Position numbers and translations under genes: made by a program. DNA of 64,000 nucleotides from Bacterioplanoides pacificum (GTDB lineage: Bacteria; Pseudomonadota; Gammaproteobacteria; Pseudomonadales; Oceanobacteraceae). The first letter of the stretch is position 1. Each line of letters opens with the position of its first letter. The stretch is from positions 248,001 to 312,000 of the forward strand of contig NZ_JBHRYB010000005.1 of NCBI RefSeq assembly GCF_042648445.1. Direction: 5' to 3'. Of this stretch, positions 36,673-45,205 are shown piece after piece. Below the pieces are notes generated by a model. The model was given only the letters and a program-made list of their open reading frames with translations, was not told the DNA's origin and did no database searches.

Positions 36673-37629
36673 ATGCACCAGGGTTACGATTTAATTGGTG
36701 ATATCCACGGTTGTGGTCACACCCTGATTAAGTTGCTGGAACAGATGGGTTACAGCAAAAAAAACGGGGTTTACCAGCACCCGAAACGCAAAGTGGTGTT
36801 TTTAGGTGACATCGTTGATCGTGGGCCAAATATCCGCCTGGCCTGTCATGTGGTGCGTGATATGGTCGATAATGGCCATGCTGAAATTGTCATGGGTAAC
36901 CACGAATACAATGTCGTGACCTATTGCACTGATGCGCCTGCGGGTATGCGCCAGCCTTTCTTACGGCCACATACCAAGCGTAATGACTTTATTGTTGAAC
37001 AAACGATCGAGCAGTTCGCTAATTACCCGCACGAATTTAACGACTTCCTCGACTGGTTTGTCGGTTTGCCGCTGTTTCAGGAATTTGAACATTTTCGTGT
37101 GGTGCATGCCTGCTGGGATCAGGCCATGATTGATGAGTTTGTGGCACGTTATGGCGGTAATCAGATGCATCACAATATGCTGGCGGAATCGGTTGATACC
37201 AGCTCGTTTATTTATAAATTCCTCGACCGTACGTTACGCGGTACCTCACTGAAGTTGCCGGATGGCCGCTCAATGACTGCCCGTGACGGCATGGTGCGGC
37301 AGTTTTTCCGCGCCAAGTTCTGGGTCGAATCGCCGCAGAAATACAGCGATGTGTTATTCCAGCCGGACCCGTTGCCGGCAGATATAGAACACGCGCCGCT
37401 GAGTGCTGAAGAAAAACAGCGGCTGGTGTATTACGGCCCGGCGGAAAAACCCTTGTTTATCGGTCATTACTGGATGTGGGGGTTGCCGTCTCCGATTGTA
37501 CCGAACATTGCCTGTCTGGATTACAGCGCAGTGAAATATGGCCGTTTAGTGGCGTACCGGATGGACACTGAGCGACATCTGCAACCGGGTAAATTTACCT
37601 GGGTGCGGGTAGAAAAAAGCGAGCGCTGA
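36673..37629 (+). CDS. Calcineurin-like metallophosphoesterase
   Basis: 318 residues from the ATG at 36673 with GGGAGAG upstream, two bases after the nadK stop. The two-metal motifs are complete: GDIHG, GDIVDRGP, GNHEYN and a late histidine in GHYWMWG. This is the ApaH/PrpE-like group; substrate (dinucleotide, phosphoprotein or other) is not readable. Operon context with nadK hints at nucleotide metabolism. Confidence 0.87.
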   Translation: MHQGYDLIGDIHGCGHTLIKLLEQMGYSKKNGVYQHPKRKVVFLGDIVDRGPNIRLACHVVRDMVDNGHAEIVMGNHEYNVVTYCTDAPAGMRQPFLRPHTKRNDFIVEQTIEQFANYPHEFNDFLDWFVGLPLFQEFEHFRVVHACWDQAMIDEFVARYGGNQMHHNMLAESVDTSSFIYKFLDRTLRGTSLKLPDGRSMTARDGMVRQFFRAKFWVESPQKYSDVLFQPDPLPADIEHAPLSAEEKQRLVYYGPAEKPLFIGHYWMWGLPSPIVPNIACLDYSAVKYGRLVAYRMDTERHLQPGKFTWVRVEKSER

Positions 37630-37633
37630 CCGC

Positions 37634-38524
37634 ATGTCTGATTCTTCTGAAACAAACACCGGCGAACCCGTCCTGGCGCTGGTTGCAGACGCACAGGTGG
37701 ATTTATCGCCACTGACAAAACGTTTATGGGCGGAACATATCCCGCACAGGGTGTTCAGTGAGCAGCAACAACAATTGCTCTATCTGGCCGACGCCGGCGA
37801 TTTGCCGCGGGTAAAAGGCTGGCTGGAGGACTGGCGGAACGATAGCCTGGATCCACATGACCTGGCTCCGGAAATAGCGCTCAGCCAGCAATGGTTGTCC
37901 CTGCTGCAGGCGCCGTTGACGTTAATCGTTGGTGTGCTCATTGTTGCCGCTTTTCTCTGGATGCAGACCAGCAACGACTGGCATCGCTGGTTGCTGGCCG
38001 GTGAAAGCCAGTGGCCACAAGGTCGTTGGCTGCTGCAGAGCTATCTGGAGATTGGCGGCTGGTCATTCTGGCGTCTGAGTTTGCTGCATTTTTCGTTTTT
38101 ACATCTGCTGATGAACTTACTCTGGTGGTGGGTACTGGCGCGCCGGATCGAACAACTGGACGGCAAAGCCGCGCTGTTATTACTGTTGCTGATCGCTGGC
38201 GTGAGCGCCAGTGCCGCGCAGTGGTGGTATGCCGGTCCGGGTTTTGCCGGCATTGCCGGGATAAATATGGCCTTGCTGGCCTGGATAAGCTGGCGGCAGA
38301 AGCGCTTTAGCCTGAACTACCAGCTGCCAGGCGCTTTATTAACCGTGATGGTTGGCTGGCTGTTGCTGACGCTGCTGGGAGATACGCTGATCCCGGGGCT
38401 GAGTGGCAGTTTTCACGGACTGCATTTTGCCGGCCTGATAAGCGGCTTTTTATTGGCCTGGATCTGGCCTCGCGGGCCGGCGCAGCGCCGGGCAACCGAG
38501 ATAACCGATGATGCAACCCTGTGA
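37634..38524 (+). CDS. GlpG-like rhomboid without catalytic serine (pseudoprotease)
   Basis: 296 residues. The cytoplasmic domain (about 13-70) resembles GlpG, followed by six membrane segments. The rhomboid landmarks HFSFLHLLMNLLWWW (His152, His157, Asn161) and LHFAGLISG (His264, equivalent to catalytic His254 of GlpG) are kept, but the serine motif GLSG is replaced by GIAG, so Ala208 stands at the nucleophile position. The codon is GCC, not a sequencing-like ambiguity. It is therefore probably not a protease and may act like an iRhom/derlin, binding membrane proteins. Four bases after the phosphoesterase, same transcript likely. Confidence 0.85.
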   Translation: MSDSSETNTGEPVLALVADAQVDLSPLTKRLWAEHIPHRVFSEQQQQLLYLADAGDLPRVKGWLEDWRNDSLDPHDLAPEIALSQQWLSLLQAPLTLIVGVLIVAAFLWMQTSNDWHRWLLAGESQWPQGRWLLQSYLEIGGWSFWRLSLLHFSFLHLLMNLLWWWVLARRIEQLDGKAALLLLLLIAGVSASAAQWWYAGPGFAGIAGINMALLAWISWRQKRFSLNYQLPGALLTVMVGWLLLTLLGDTLIPGLSGSFHGLHFAGLISGFLLAWIWPRGPAQRRATEITDDATL

Positions 38525-38563
38525 TCCGCTTTCAGCGGGCACACAAATACGATGAGAGATACC

Positions 38564-38809
38564 ATGACGTTAGAGCAACTGATTCAGTCGCTGACTCCGG
38601 AAGTGTACGAAAATCTTAAAAATGCCGTGGCGACCGGTCGCTGGCCAAACGGAATTGCGTTAAAAGAGGGGCAGCGTGAGCTGTGTATGCAGGCCATTCT
38701 GCATTACGAAAACAGTCACGATATTCCGGCAGAGCAACGGGTTGGTTACATTGCCGGTGGTTGTAAATCCGGCGATGACGACGATACCCAGACGCTGACG
38801 CTGCAATAA
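38564..38809 (+). CDS. yeaC: YeaC-like protein (DUF1315)
   Basis: 81 residues from the ATG at 38564; an ATG four codons earlier is possible. Contains LTPEVYENLKNAVATGRWP and RELCMQAILHYE, the family signature. Function unknown. Next gene starts nine bases later. Confidence 0.85.
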   Translation: MTLEQLIQSLTPEVYENLKNAVATGRWPNGIALKEGQRELCMQAILHYENSHDIPAEQRVGYIAGGCKSGDDDDTQTLTLQ

Positions 38810-38818
38810 GGCTGTTTT

Positions 38819-39667
38819 ATGAAGCAATACACCGGCCACCTGCAAAAAATGGCGGCCCGTGCCGTGCCGGGTTCTGGCTGTGCCGACCGGGTGGAGTACG
38901 ATCTGTTGCTGGATCAGCAACGTATCCCGCTGAATGCATTATTAGGCAGCGTGCTGACGCTGGAGTATCAGGGTGACATTCATTGTTGTCATTGCGGCCG
39001 GCTGAGCAAAAAAAGTTTTTCGCAGGGATTTTGTTATCCCTGTTTTAAAAAACTGGCACAGTGCGACAGCTGTATGATGAGCCCGGAAAAATGCCATTTT
39101 GAGCAGGGCACCTGCCGTGAGCCGGAGTGGGCCAGAAATGTCTGTTTTAACGAACACATTGTATACCTGGCCAATTCGTCGGCGGTTAAAGTCGGCATTA
39201 CCCGTGGCACCCAGGTGCCGGTGCGCTGGTTGGATCAGGGCGCGACTCAGGCGTTACCGATAGCGCGGGTCGCCACCCGCAAACAGTCCGGTCTGATTGA
39301 AGATTGCCTGCGCCAGGATATTGCAGATAAAACCAACTGGCGGGCGATGCTGAAAGGTAAAGCGGCCGAGGTGGATCTGGCGGCTGAGCGTGATCGTTTA
39401 TTTGAGTTATTCAGTCCGCAACTGAATTCTATTATTGCCAGTCAGGCCGTGGGTGATATCGAGCTGTTATTTGACGCCGACAGCTATGCTTTTGACTATC
39501 CGGTGAGCCGTTACCCGGAAAAAATCAGCAGCTTTAACCTCGACAAAGAGCCGCTGGTCAATGGGCGGTTAATGGGAATTAAAGGCCAGTACTTAATTCT
39601 GGATAACGGCGTGATTAATATCCGCAAATTCACTTCGTATGCGGTAACCGTTAAAGTTGGCGAATAA
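38819..39667 (+). CDS. DUF2797 family protein
   Basis: 282 residues. Two cysteine clusters (CCHCGRLSKKSFSQGFCYPC and CDSCMMSPEKC) are probably zinc-binding, followed by VYLANSSAVKVGITRG, a GIY-YIG-like KVGIT turn. Function unknown. Adjacent to YeaC, as often seen in gammaproteobacteria. Confidence 0.82.
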   Translation: MKQYTGHLQKMAARAVPGSGCADRVEYDLLLDQQRIPLNALLGSVLTLEYQGDIHCCHCGRLSKKSFSQGFCYPCFKKLAQCDSCMMSPEKCHFEQGTCREPEWARNVCFNEHIVYLANSSAVKVGITRGTQVPVRWLDQGATQALPIARVATRKQSGLIEDCLRQDIADKTNWRAMLKGKAAEVDLAAERDRLFELFSPQLNSIIASQAVGDIELLFDADSYAFDYPVSRYPEKISSFNLDKEPLVNGRLMGIKGQYLILDNGVINIRKFTSYAVTVKVGE

Positions 39668-39743
39668 CTTACGTCTGCAGCTGTTTTAATGACAGTAACC
39701 GGTATCTGCAGGTCTGCCGGACAACACAATTTCTGAGGCTATT

Positions 39744-42371
39744 ATGCGCGATGCACACCCGAATGCGATTTATCTGAAAGATTATCAGCAACCGGATTAT
39801 TGGATTGAACACACCGAACTGACCTTTGAGCTGAGTGATGATCACACCCTGGTTACCGCCCGGCTGGATATTGTGCGTAATTCTCAACGCCCGGCCAGCG
39901 GCTGTTTAACGCTTCAGGGACAGGAACTGGAGTTGTTATCCGTTGCGCTTGACGGTAATGAACTGAGTGTCGGGGAATACCAGCAGGATGATGAATCACT
40001 GACGTTGCAGGGACTGGCAGAGCGGCATCAGCTGACCATCCGTAATCGCATTTACCCGCAGCACAACACGGCGCTGGAAGGTTTGTATCAGTCGGGCAAT
40101 ATGTATTGCACCCAGTGTGAAGCCGAAGGCTTTCGCCGCATTACCTATTACCTCGACCGGCCGGATGTGATGTCGGTGTTTACCACACATGTGATTGCCG
40201 ATGGCGAACGTTATCCGGTGTTATTGTCGAATGGTAACCCTGTGGCCGAGCAACAATTGCCGGACGGGCGAAAAAAATCCAGCTGGCACGATCCACATAA
40301 AAAACCGGCTTATTTGTTCGCCCTGGTCGCTGGCGATTTACAGGTTAAACAGGACACCTTTACCACCATGAGTGGTCGCCAGGTGACGCTGAAAATTTTT
40401 GTTGAACCGCAGAATATCGATAAGACCGATTACGCGCTGGATGCCTTAAAGCGGTCAATGAAGTGGGATGAACAAAGCTACGGCCGGGAATACGATCTGG
40501 ATATTTTTATGATCGTGGCGGTGGATGATTTCAATATGGGGGCAATGGAAAACAAAGGATTAAATATTTTTAATTCTTCCTGCGTGCTGGCGAATCCGGC
40601 CACTGCTACCGACGCTGCTTATCAGCGTATTGAAGCCATTGTAGCGCACGAATATTTCCATAACTGGTCGGGTAACCGGGTCACCTGTCGTGACTGGTTT
40701 CAGCTGAGTTTAAAAGAAGGTTTTACCGTTTTCCGGGATGCCAGTTTTTCTGCGGATATGAATTCGGCAACGGTAAAGCGTATTGAAGATGCCCGCCTGA
40801 TGCGAACCGTACAGTTCGCTGAAGATGCCGGGCCGATGGCGCATCCGGTGCAGCCGGATTCGTTTATCGAAATCTCCAACTTTTATACCGTGACCATTTA
40901 TGAGAAAGGCTCAGAAGTGGTGGGGATGCAGCGCAAAATTTTAGGCGCTGAAGGATTCCGCAACGGTGCAGACCTGTATTTTGATCGTCACGACGGTCAG
41001 GCGGTGACCATTTATGACTTTACCAAAGCCATGGAAGACGCCAATGGCGTTGATCTGACCTTGTTTAAACGCTGGTATAAACAGGCGGGTACACCACAAA
41101 TACAGGTCAGCAGTGACTACGACCAGGCCCGTCAGCAATTGCAGCTGACGCTGACACAGCGTTGTCCGGATACCCCGGGACAAAGCGACAAACTGCCGAT
41201 GTGGATTCCGGTGCAGCTGGGGCTGCTGGATTCTCAGGGGCAGGATATGGCGATTCAGGTTGAACCGGCATCGGCCTGGACTGCCGCCAGCCAGGTGTTA
41301 CACCTGACTGAGGCTGAACAAACCTTTGTGTTCCACGGCGTTACCGAGCGCCCGGTGATCTCGTTTCTGCGCGACTTTTCTGCCCCGGTGAAGGTGGAAT
41401 TTGAGCAAAGCCGGGACGAATTATTGTTCCTGCTGCAACACGACAGTGATGGTTTTAATCGCTGGGATGCCGGACAGCGGCTGATGTTGGGCTGGATTAA
41501 TGATGCGATGGCAGGGCAGTTCGCTCTGGATGAGGCGGCGGTGTCGGTGTTCCGTGCTTTGTTACGCGATGCATCACTCGATCCGGCCATGGTGACTTAC
41601 CTGTTGTCGTTGCCGTCTGAAGCCTATATTGCCGAATTCTCGGCAGACATTGATCCGCAGGCGATTCATCAGGCCCGTCAGCAGGTGCGGGAAGCTCTGG
41701 CTGCTGCGTTAACCAGTGAGATGGCGGCGACTTATCAGCGGCTGCAGAGTGATCAGCCGTACGCGCCACAACCGCAACAGATGTCGGCCCGGGCGCTGAA
41801 AAATCTGGCGCTGGGTTACTGGGCCAGCCAGAGTGCGGAAGGATTGCAGCAGGCGCAACAGCAGTTTGCCGCAGCCGATAATATGACCGACCAGATGGCG
41901 GCGCTGCAGGCGCTGATCCACTCCGGCGAACGGTCGTTGGCACAACACTATCTGGATCGTTTCTATCAGCAGTGGCATAACGATGTGCTGGTGGTTAACC
42001 AGTGGTTATCGGTTCAGGCGGGCTCCGCTGAGCTGGCGAGTGTTGAATTTGTCGAATCGTTATTACAGCACGAAGCATTTGACTGGCGTAACCCGAACAA
42101 AGTACGCGCGGTAATTGGTGCTTTTGCCGGTCAGGCGTTGTGTCATTTTCACGCAACCGATGGTCAGGGGTACCGCTTGCTGGCCGATGCGGTGATTCGT
42201 CTGAATGGCAGTAACCCGCAGATCGCTGCGCGGTTACTCGGACCACTAACGAAATGGAAACGTCTGGTGCCACAATATGGTGGGCTGATGAAAGCCGAGT
42301 TACAGCGCATTATGGCGCAGCCGGATTTATCCAAAGATGTTTATGAAGTTGTCAGTAAGAGTTTGGTTTGA
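39744..42371 (+). CDS. pepN: Aminopeptidase N
   Basis: 875 residues, complete. M1 zinc aminopeptidase: exopeptidase motif GAMENKGLNIFN, zinc site HEYFHNWSGNRVTCRDWF with the downstream Glu in LKEGFTVFRD. Releases N-terminal residues from peptides in the cytoplasm. Full domain set of PepN by length. Monocistronic in appearance. Confidence 0.97.
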   Translation: MRDAHPNAIYLKDYQQPDYWIEHTELTFELSDDHTLVTARLDIVRNSQRPASGCLTLQGQELELLSVALDGNELSVGEYQQDDESLTLQGLAERHQLTIRNRIYPQHNTALEGLYQSGNMYCTQCEAEGFRRITYYLDRPDVMSVFTTHVIADGERYPVLLSNGNPVAEQQLPDGRKKSSWHDPHKKPAYLFALVAGDLQVKQDTFTTMSGRQVTLKIFVEPQNIDKTDYALDALKRSMKWDEQSYGREYDLDIFMIVAVDDFNMGAMENKGLNIFNSSCVLANPATATDAAYQRIEAIVAHEYFHNWSGNRVTCRDWFQLSLKEGFTVFRDASFSADMNSATVKRIEDARLMRTVQFAEDAGPMAHPVQPDSFIEISNFYTVTIYEKGSEVVGMQRKILGAEGFRNGADLYFDRHDGQAVTIYDFTKAMEDANGVDLTLFKRWYKQAGTPQIQVSSDYDQARQQLQLTLTQRCPDTPGQSDKLPMWIPVQLGLLDSQGQDMAIQVEPASAWTAASQVLHLTEAEQTFVFHGVTERPVISFLRDFSAPVKVEFEQSRDELLFLLQHDSDGFNRWDAGQRLMLGWINDAMAGQFALDEAAVSVFRALLRDASLDPAMVTYLLSLPSEAYIAEFSADIDPQAIHQARQQVREALAAALTSEMAATYQRLQSDQPYAPQPQQMSARALKNLALGYWASQSAEGLQQAQQQFAAADNMTDQMAALQALIHSGERSLAQHYLDRFYQQWHNDVLVVNQWLSVQAGSAELASVEFVESLLQHEAFDWRNPNKVRAVIGAFAGQALCHFHATDGQGYRLLADAVIRLNGSNPQIAARLLGPLTKWKRLVPQYGGLMKAELQRIMAQPDLSKDVYEVVSKSLV

Positions 42372-42440
42372 GCCTAAAGTCATAATTCTTTATGCTTGGG
42401 CGAAAATAAGCCGCTTAAGCGGTGTGGTTGAGGTCGCAAA

Positions 42441-43811
42441 ATGAAGAAAAATAACTGGATCGCGACAGGTGCGTTAGCACTGTCTCTGGCAGCGTCGTCC
42501 GCTATGGCTGCTGTTTCCGTTAAGCAGGCCGAGCGCCTGAAAGGTGAATTAACACCCCTGGGGGCTGAGCGGGCAGGTAACAAAGCCGGGGATATTCCAC
42601 CCTGGCGCGGTGGTTTGTCGCTGCCGCCGGTGCAGTATTCTGAGGTCGGACAACATCACCCGGACCCGTACGAAAATGATCAGCCGCTGTTCACCATTAC
42701 TACGGCCAATATGCAGAAGTACGCAGACTTTCTGACGGATGGTCAGAAGGCCATGTTTAAAACCTATCCGGACACCTTCCGGATGCCTGTTTATCCAACT
42801 CGCCGTACCGCCGCTGCGCCGGACTGGGTGTATGAAAACACCTATAAAAACGCGTTGCGGGCCGAACTGGCAGAAGGCGGAAACGGCTTATTATATGCGT
42901 ATGGTGGTATTCCGTTCCCGATTGCTAACAACGGCCTGGAAGCCATCTGGAATCACATTACCCGCTGGCGCGGTGTTTATCTGACCCGCCGGGCATCGGA
43001 AATTGCGGTTCAGGTTAACGGTGATTTTTCCTTGGTGACGGTACAGCAGGAAGTCGAATTTAACTATTACCGCCAGGATCGCAGCGTCGACGATCTGGAT
43101 AATATTCTGTTTTATTATCTGTCGTTTACCAAAGCACCGGCACGGCTGGCCGGTGGTGCGGTACTGGTACACGAAACCCTGAATCAGGTGGACGAGCCAC
43201 GACAGGCGTGGGGTTATAACGCCGGTCAGCGCCGTGTGCGGCGTGCGCCTAACCTGGCTTACGATACTCCGATTGCCGCGGCCGACGGCCTGCGTTATGC
43301 CGATGATACCGATATGTTTAACGGTGCCCCCGACCGCTATAACTGGAAGCTGGTGGGTAAGGAAGAAGTCTATATTCCTTACAACAGTTACAAGCTGAGT
43401 TCGAATAAGTCGAGTTATAAAGACGTGATTAATCCCGGCCACCTGAACCCGGAGTACACCCGTTATGAAAAACACCGGGTCTGGGTGGTTGAAGCCACGC
43501 TGAAAGATGGCATGCGTCATGTGTATCACAAGCGTCGTTTCTATATCGATGAAGATACCTGGGGCATTGCGGTGGCAGACCTGTACGACTCCACCGGTGA
43601 GTTATGGCGGGTCAATATGGCCTATATTAAAACCTATTATGAGTTGCCGGTTACCTGGACCACGCTGGATGTGTTCCATGACCTGAAGGCCAAACGTTAT
43701 CACGTACAGGGACTCGACAGCGAAGAACGCAAAACCATCGATTACAGCCAGGAACCTCCGGGTGAACGTTATTTCACCCCATCTGAGCTACGTCGACGCG
43801 GACGCCGTTAA
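42441..43811 (+). CDS. DUF1329 envelope protein
   Basis: 456 residues with signal peptide (about 1-23: LALSLAASSAMAAVS). Family blocks ADFLTDGQKAMFKTYPDTFR and RRFYIDEDTWGIAVADLYD are typical of DUF1329, a periplasmic LolA/LolB-like fold protein. It precedes YCF48 and RND genes with one terminator between. The group is widespread in lipid- and hydrocarbon-degrading marine bacteria; a link to hydrophobic-molecule export is inferred. Confidence 0.88.
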   Translation: MKKNNWIATGALALSLAASSAMAAVSVKQAERLKGELTPLGAERAGNKAGDIPPWRGGLSLPPVQYSEVGQHHPDPYENDQPLFTITTANMQKYADFLTDGQKAMFKTYPDTFRMPVYPTRRTAAAPDWVYENTYKNALRAELAEGGNGLLYAYGGIPFPIANNGLEAIWNHITRWRGVYLTRRASEIAVQVNGDFSLVTVQQEVEFNYYRQDRSVDDLDNILFYYLSFTKAPARLAGGAVLVHETLNQVDEPRQAWGYNAGQRRVRRAPNLAYDTPIAAADGLRYADDTDMFNGAPDRYNWKLVGKEEVYIPYNSYKLSSNKSSYKDVINPGHLNPEYTRYEKHRVWVVEATLKDGMRHVYHKRRFYIDEDTWGIAVADLYDSTGELWRVNMAYIKTYYELPVTWTTLDVFHDLKAKRYHVQGLDSEERKTIDYSQEPPGERYFTPSELRRRGRR

Positions 43812-43825
43812 TCTGAGCGTCCCTG

Positions 43826-43856
43826 AACGGATGGGGTTTCCCATCCGTTTTTGTTT
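43826..43856 (+). terminator. Rho-independent terminator after DUF1329
   Basis: Stem AACGGATGGG (43826-43835) with CCCATCCGTT (43840-43849), loop GTTT, followed by TTTTTGTTT. Confidence 0.85.
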
Positions 43857-43943
43857 CTGATCTCAGTAGTTCTGCGGACTCAGATACTGGTAATTATGCT
43901 TAACATTTCGTAACAACTGGACGTTAGTCAATAATAAAACGGT

Positions 43944-43958
43944 CGGCTAGACTAGCCG
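43944..43958. promoter_or_regulatory. Palindrome in front of YCF48 gene
   Basis: CGGCTAG and CTAGCCG (43944-43950 and 43952-43958) flank one base, 33 bases before the YCF48 start, in an otherwise AT-rich leader. A likely operator or transcript structure; no known factor assigned. Confidence 0.35.
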
Positions 43959-43991
43959 GCTTCCGACATTAGTATAAAAACGGAGCCCCTT

Positions 43992-45203
43992 ATGTTATTC
44001 AATTTGGTACGGCCTGGTGCCGGCACCGCTCTGGTGCGCACCGCAGGCTTTGGCCGAATGCTGGTCGTTCTGACCTTGCTGATTTCGCAGATGAGTCTTG
44101 CGGCCTGGAAAGACCCCCTCGACACCCCGTCTGCGTCGACTTCTATTGCCCATCAAACCCTGTTACTGGACGTTGTCCAGGCCGGGGAGCGCCTGGTTGC
44201 CGTTGGTTCCCACGGGCACATTATTTATTCCGATGACAACGGCAGCAGCTGGCAGCAGGGTAAAGTACCTGTCAGCATCACTCTGACGGCGGTGTATTTC
44301 TCCTCCCCCCAGCATGGCTGGGCGGTCGGTCATGACGGCGTGATTCTGGCGACCACCGATGGCGGTAGTAACTGGACGCGTCAGTTTGATGGTTACAGCG
44401 CTAACAAAGCGATTGTTGCCGCGGCAAAAAACAAGAAGCAGCGTGCAGAAAATGCGTTGTTATCCGCTGAAGAAGCCGGCAATGATGTCGCAGTTGAAGA
44501 AGCAGAAATGGCTCTGGAAAATGCCACTTACGCACTGGAAGATGCCGAATACGATGTCTCCACCGGTTCCACCAAACCTTTCCTGGATGTCTGGTTTTAT
44601 GATGCCCGCCGCGGTTTTGCGTTAGGCGCTTATGGCATGTTTTTCGCCACTGAAGATGGCGGTGCCAGCTGGCAAGATGTGTCTGCGCGTTTGCCAAACC
44701 CGGAACGTCTGCACCTGAACTCAATTACGCTGGTCGATAACCGCTCACTGGTTGTGGTTGGTGAGATGGGCCTGATCATGCGCTCTGATGACCTCGGTGC
44801 CAGCTGGCGCAAAACACCTTCTCCGTATGAAGGCTCTTTATTTGGCCTGGTTAACGCCGGTGAACAGCAACTGTTGTTTGGTTTACGTGGTCATGTGTTC
44901 AGTTCGGTTGATGGTGGCATCAGCTGGACCGAAGCCAGCACCGGCAGTCAGCAGACGCTGTTGTCCGGTTATGTTGGTCGCAGCAATACCCTGTTGGTCG
45001 GTAACGCCGGGTCGGTGATTGTGTTTGATAAAGCACTGAAAAACAGCCGTACCCTGATTATTGAAGGTCGTAAAGCTTATGCCGCCGCCGTACAGGCACC
45101 GGATGGCACCTTCGTGATCGTGGGTGAGGTTGGCGTTCAGCGTCTGAACGCCAACGGTGAGTTACTGGATCAAAGCATTACCATGGCCGCAGGAGACTTC
45201 TGA
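43992..45203 (+). CDS. YCF48-like beta-propeller envelope protein
   Basis: 403 residues, signal peptide about 20-38. Repeated Asp-box/BNR-type turns (IIYSDDNGSSWQQG, ILATTDGGSNWTRQ, FFATEDGGASWQD, RSDDLGASW) define a propeller of the YCF48/photosystem-assembly-like family. A charged helical insert lies at about 138-190 between blades. It ends two bases before the RND gene, so they are one transcript. A periplasmic adaptor role for the transporter is inferred. Confidence 0.85.
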   Translation: MLFNLVRPGAGTALVRTAGFGRMLVVLTLLISQMSLAAWKDPLDTPSASTSIAHQTLLLDVVQAGERLVAVGSHGHIIYSDDNGSSWQQGKVPVSITLTAVYFSSPQHGWAVGHDGVILATTDGGSNWTRQFDGYSANKAIVAAAKNKKQRAENALLSAEEAGNDVAVEEAEMALENATYALEDAEYDVSTGSTKPFLDVWFYDARRGFALGAYGMFFATEDGGASWQDVSARLPNPERLHLNSITLVDNRSLVVVGEMGLIMRSDDLGASWRKTPSPYEGSLFGLVNAGEQQLLFGLRGHVFSSVDGGISWTEASTGSQQTLLSGYVGRSNTLLVGNAGSVIVFDKALKNSRTLIIEGRKAYAAAVQAPDGTFVIVGEVGVQRLNANGELLDQSITMAAGDF

Positions 45204-45205
45204 AA

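Noticed and set aside
42891..43529. 212-codon frame antisense to DUF1329 gene
   Set aside because: Antisense shadow of a recognised protein family.
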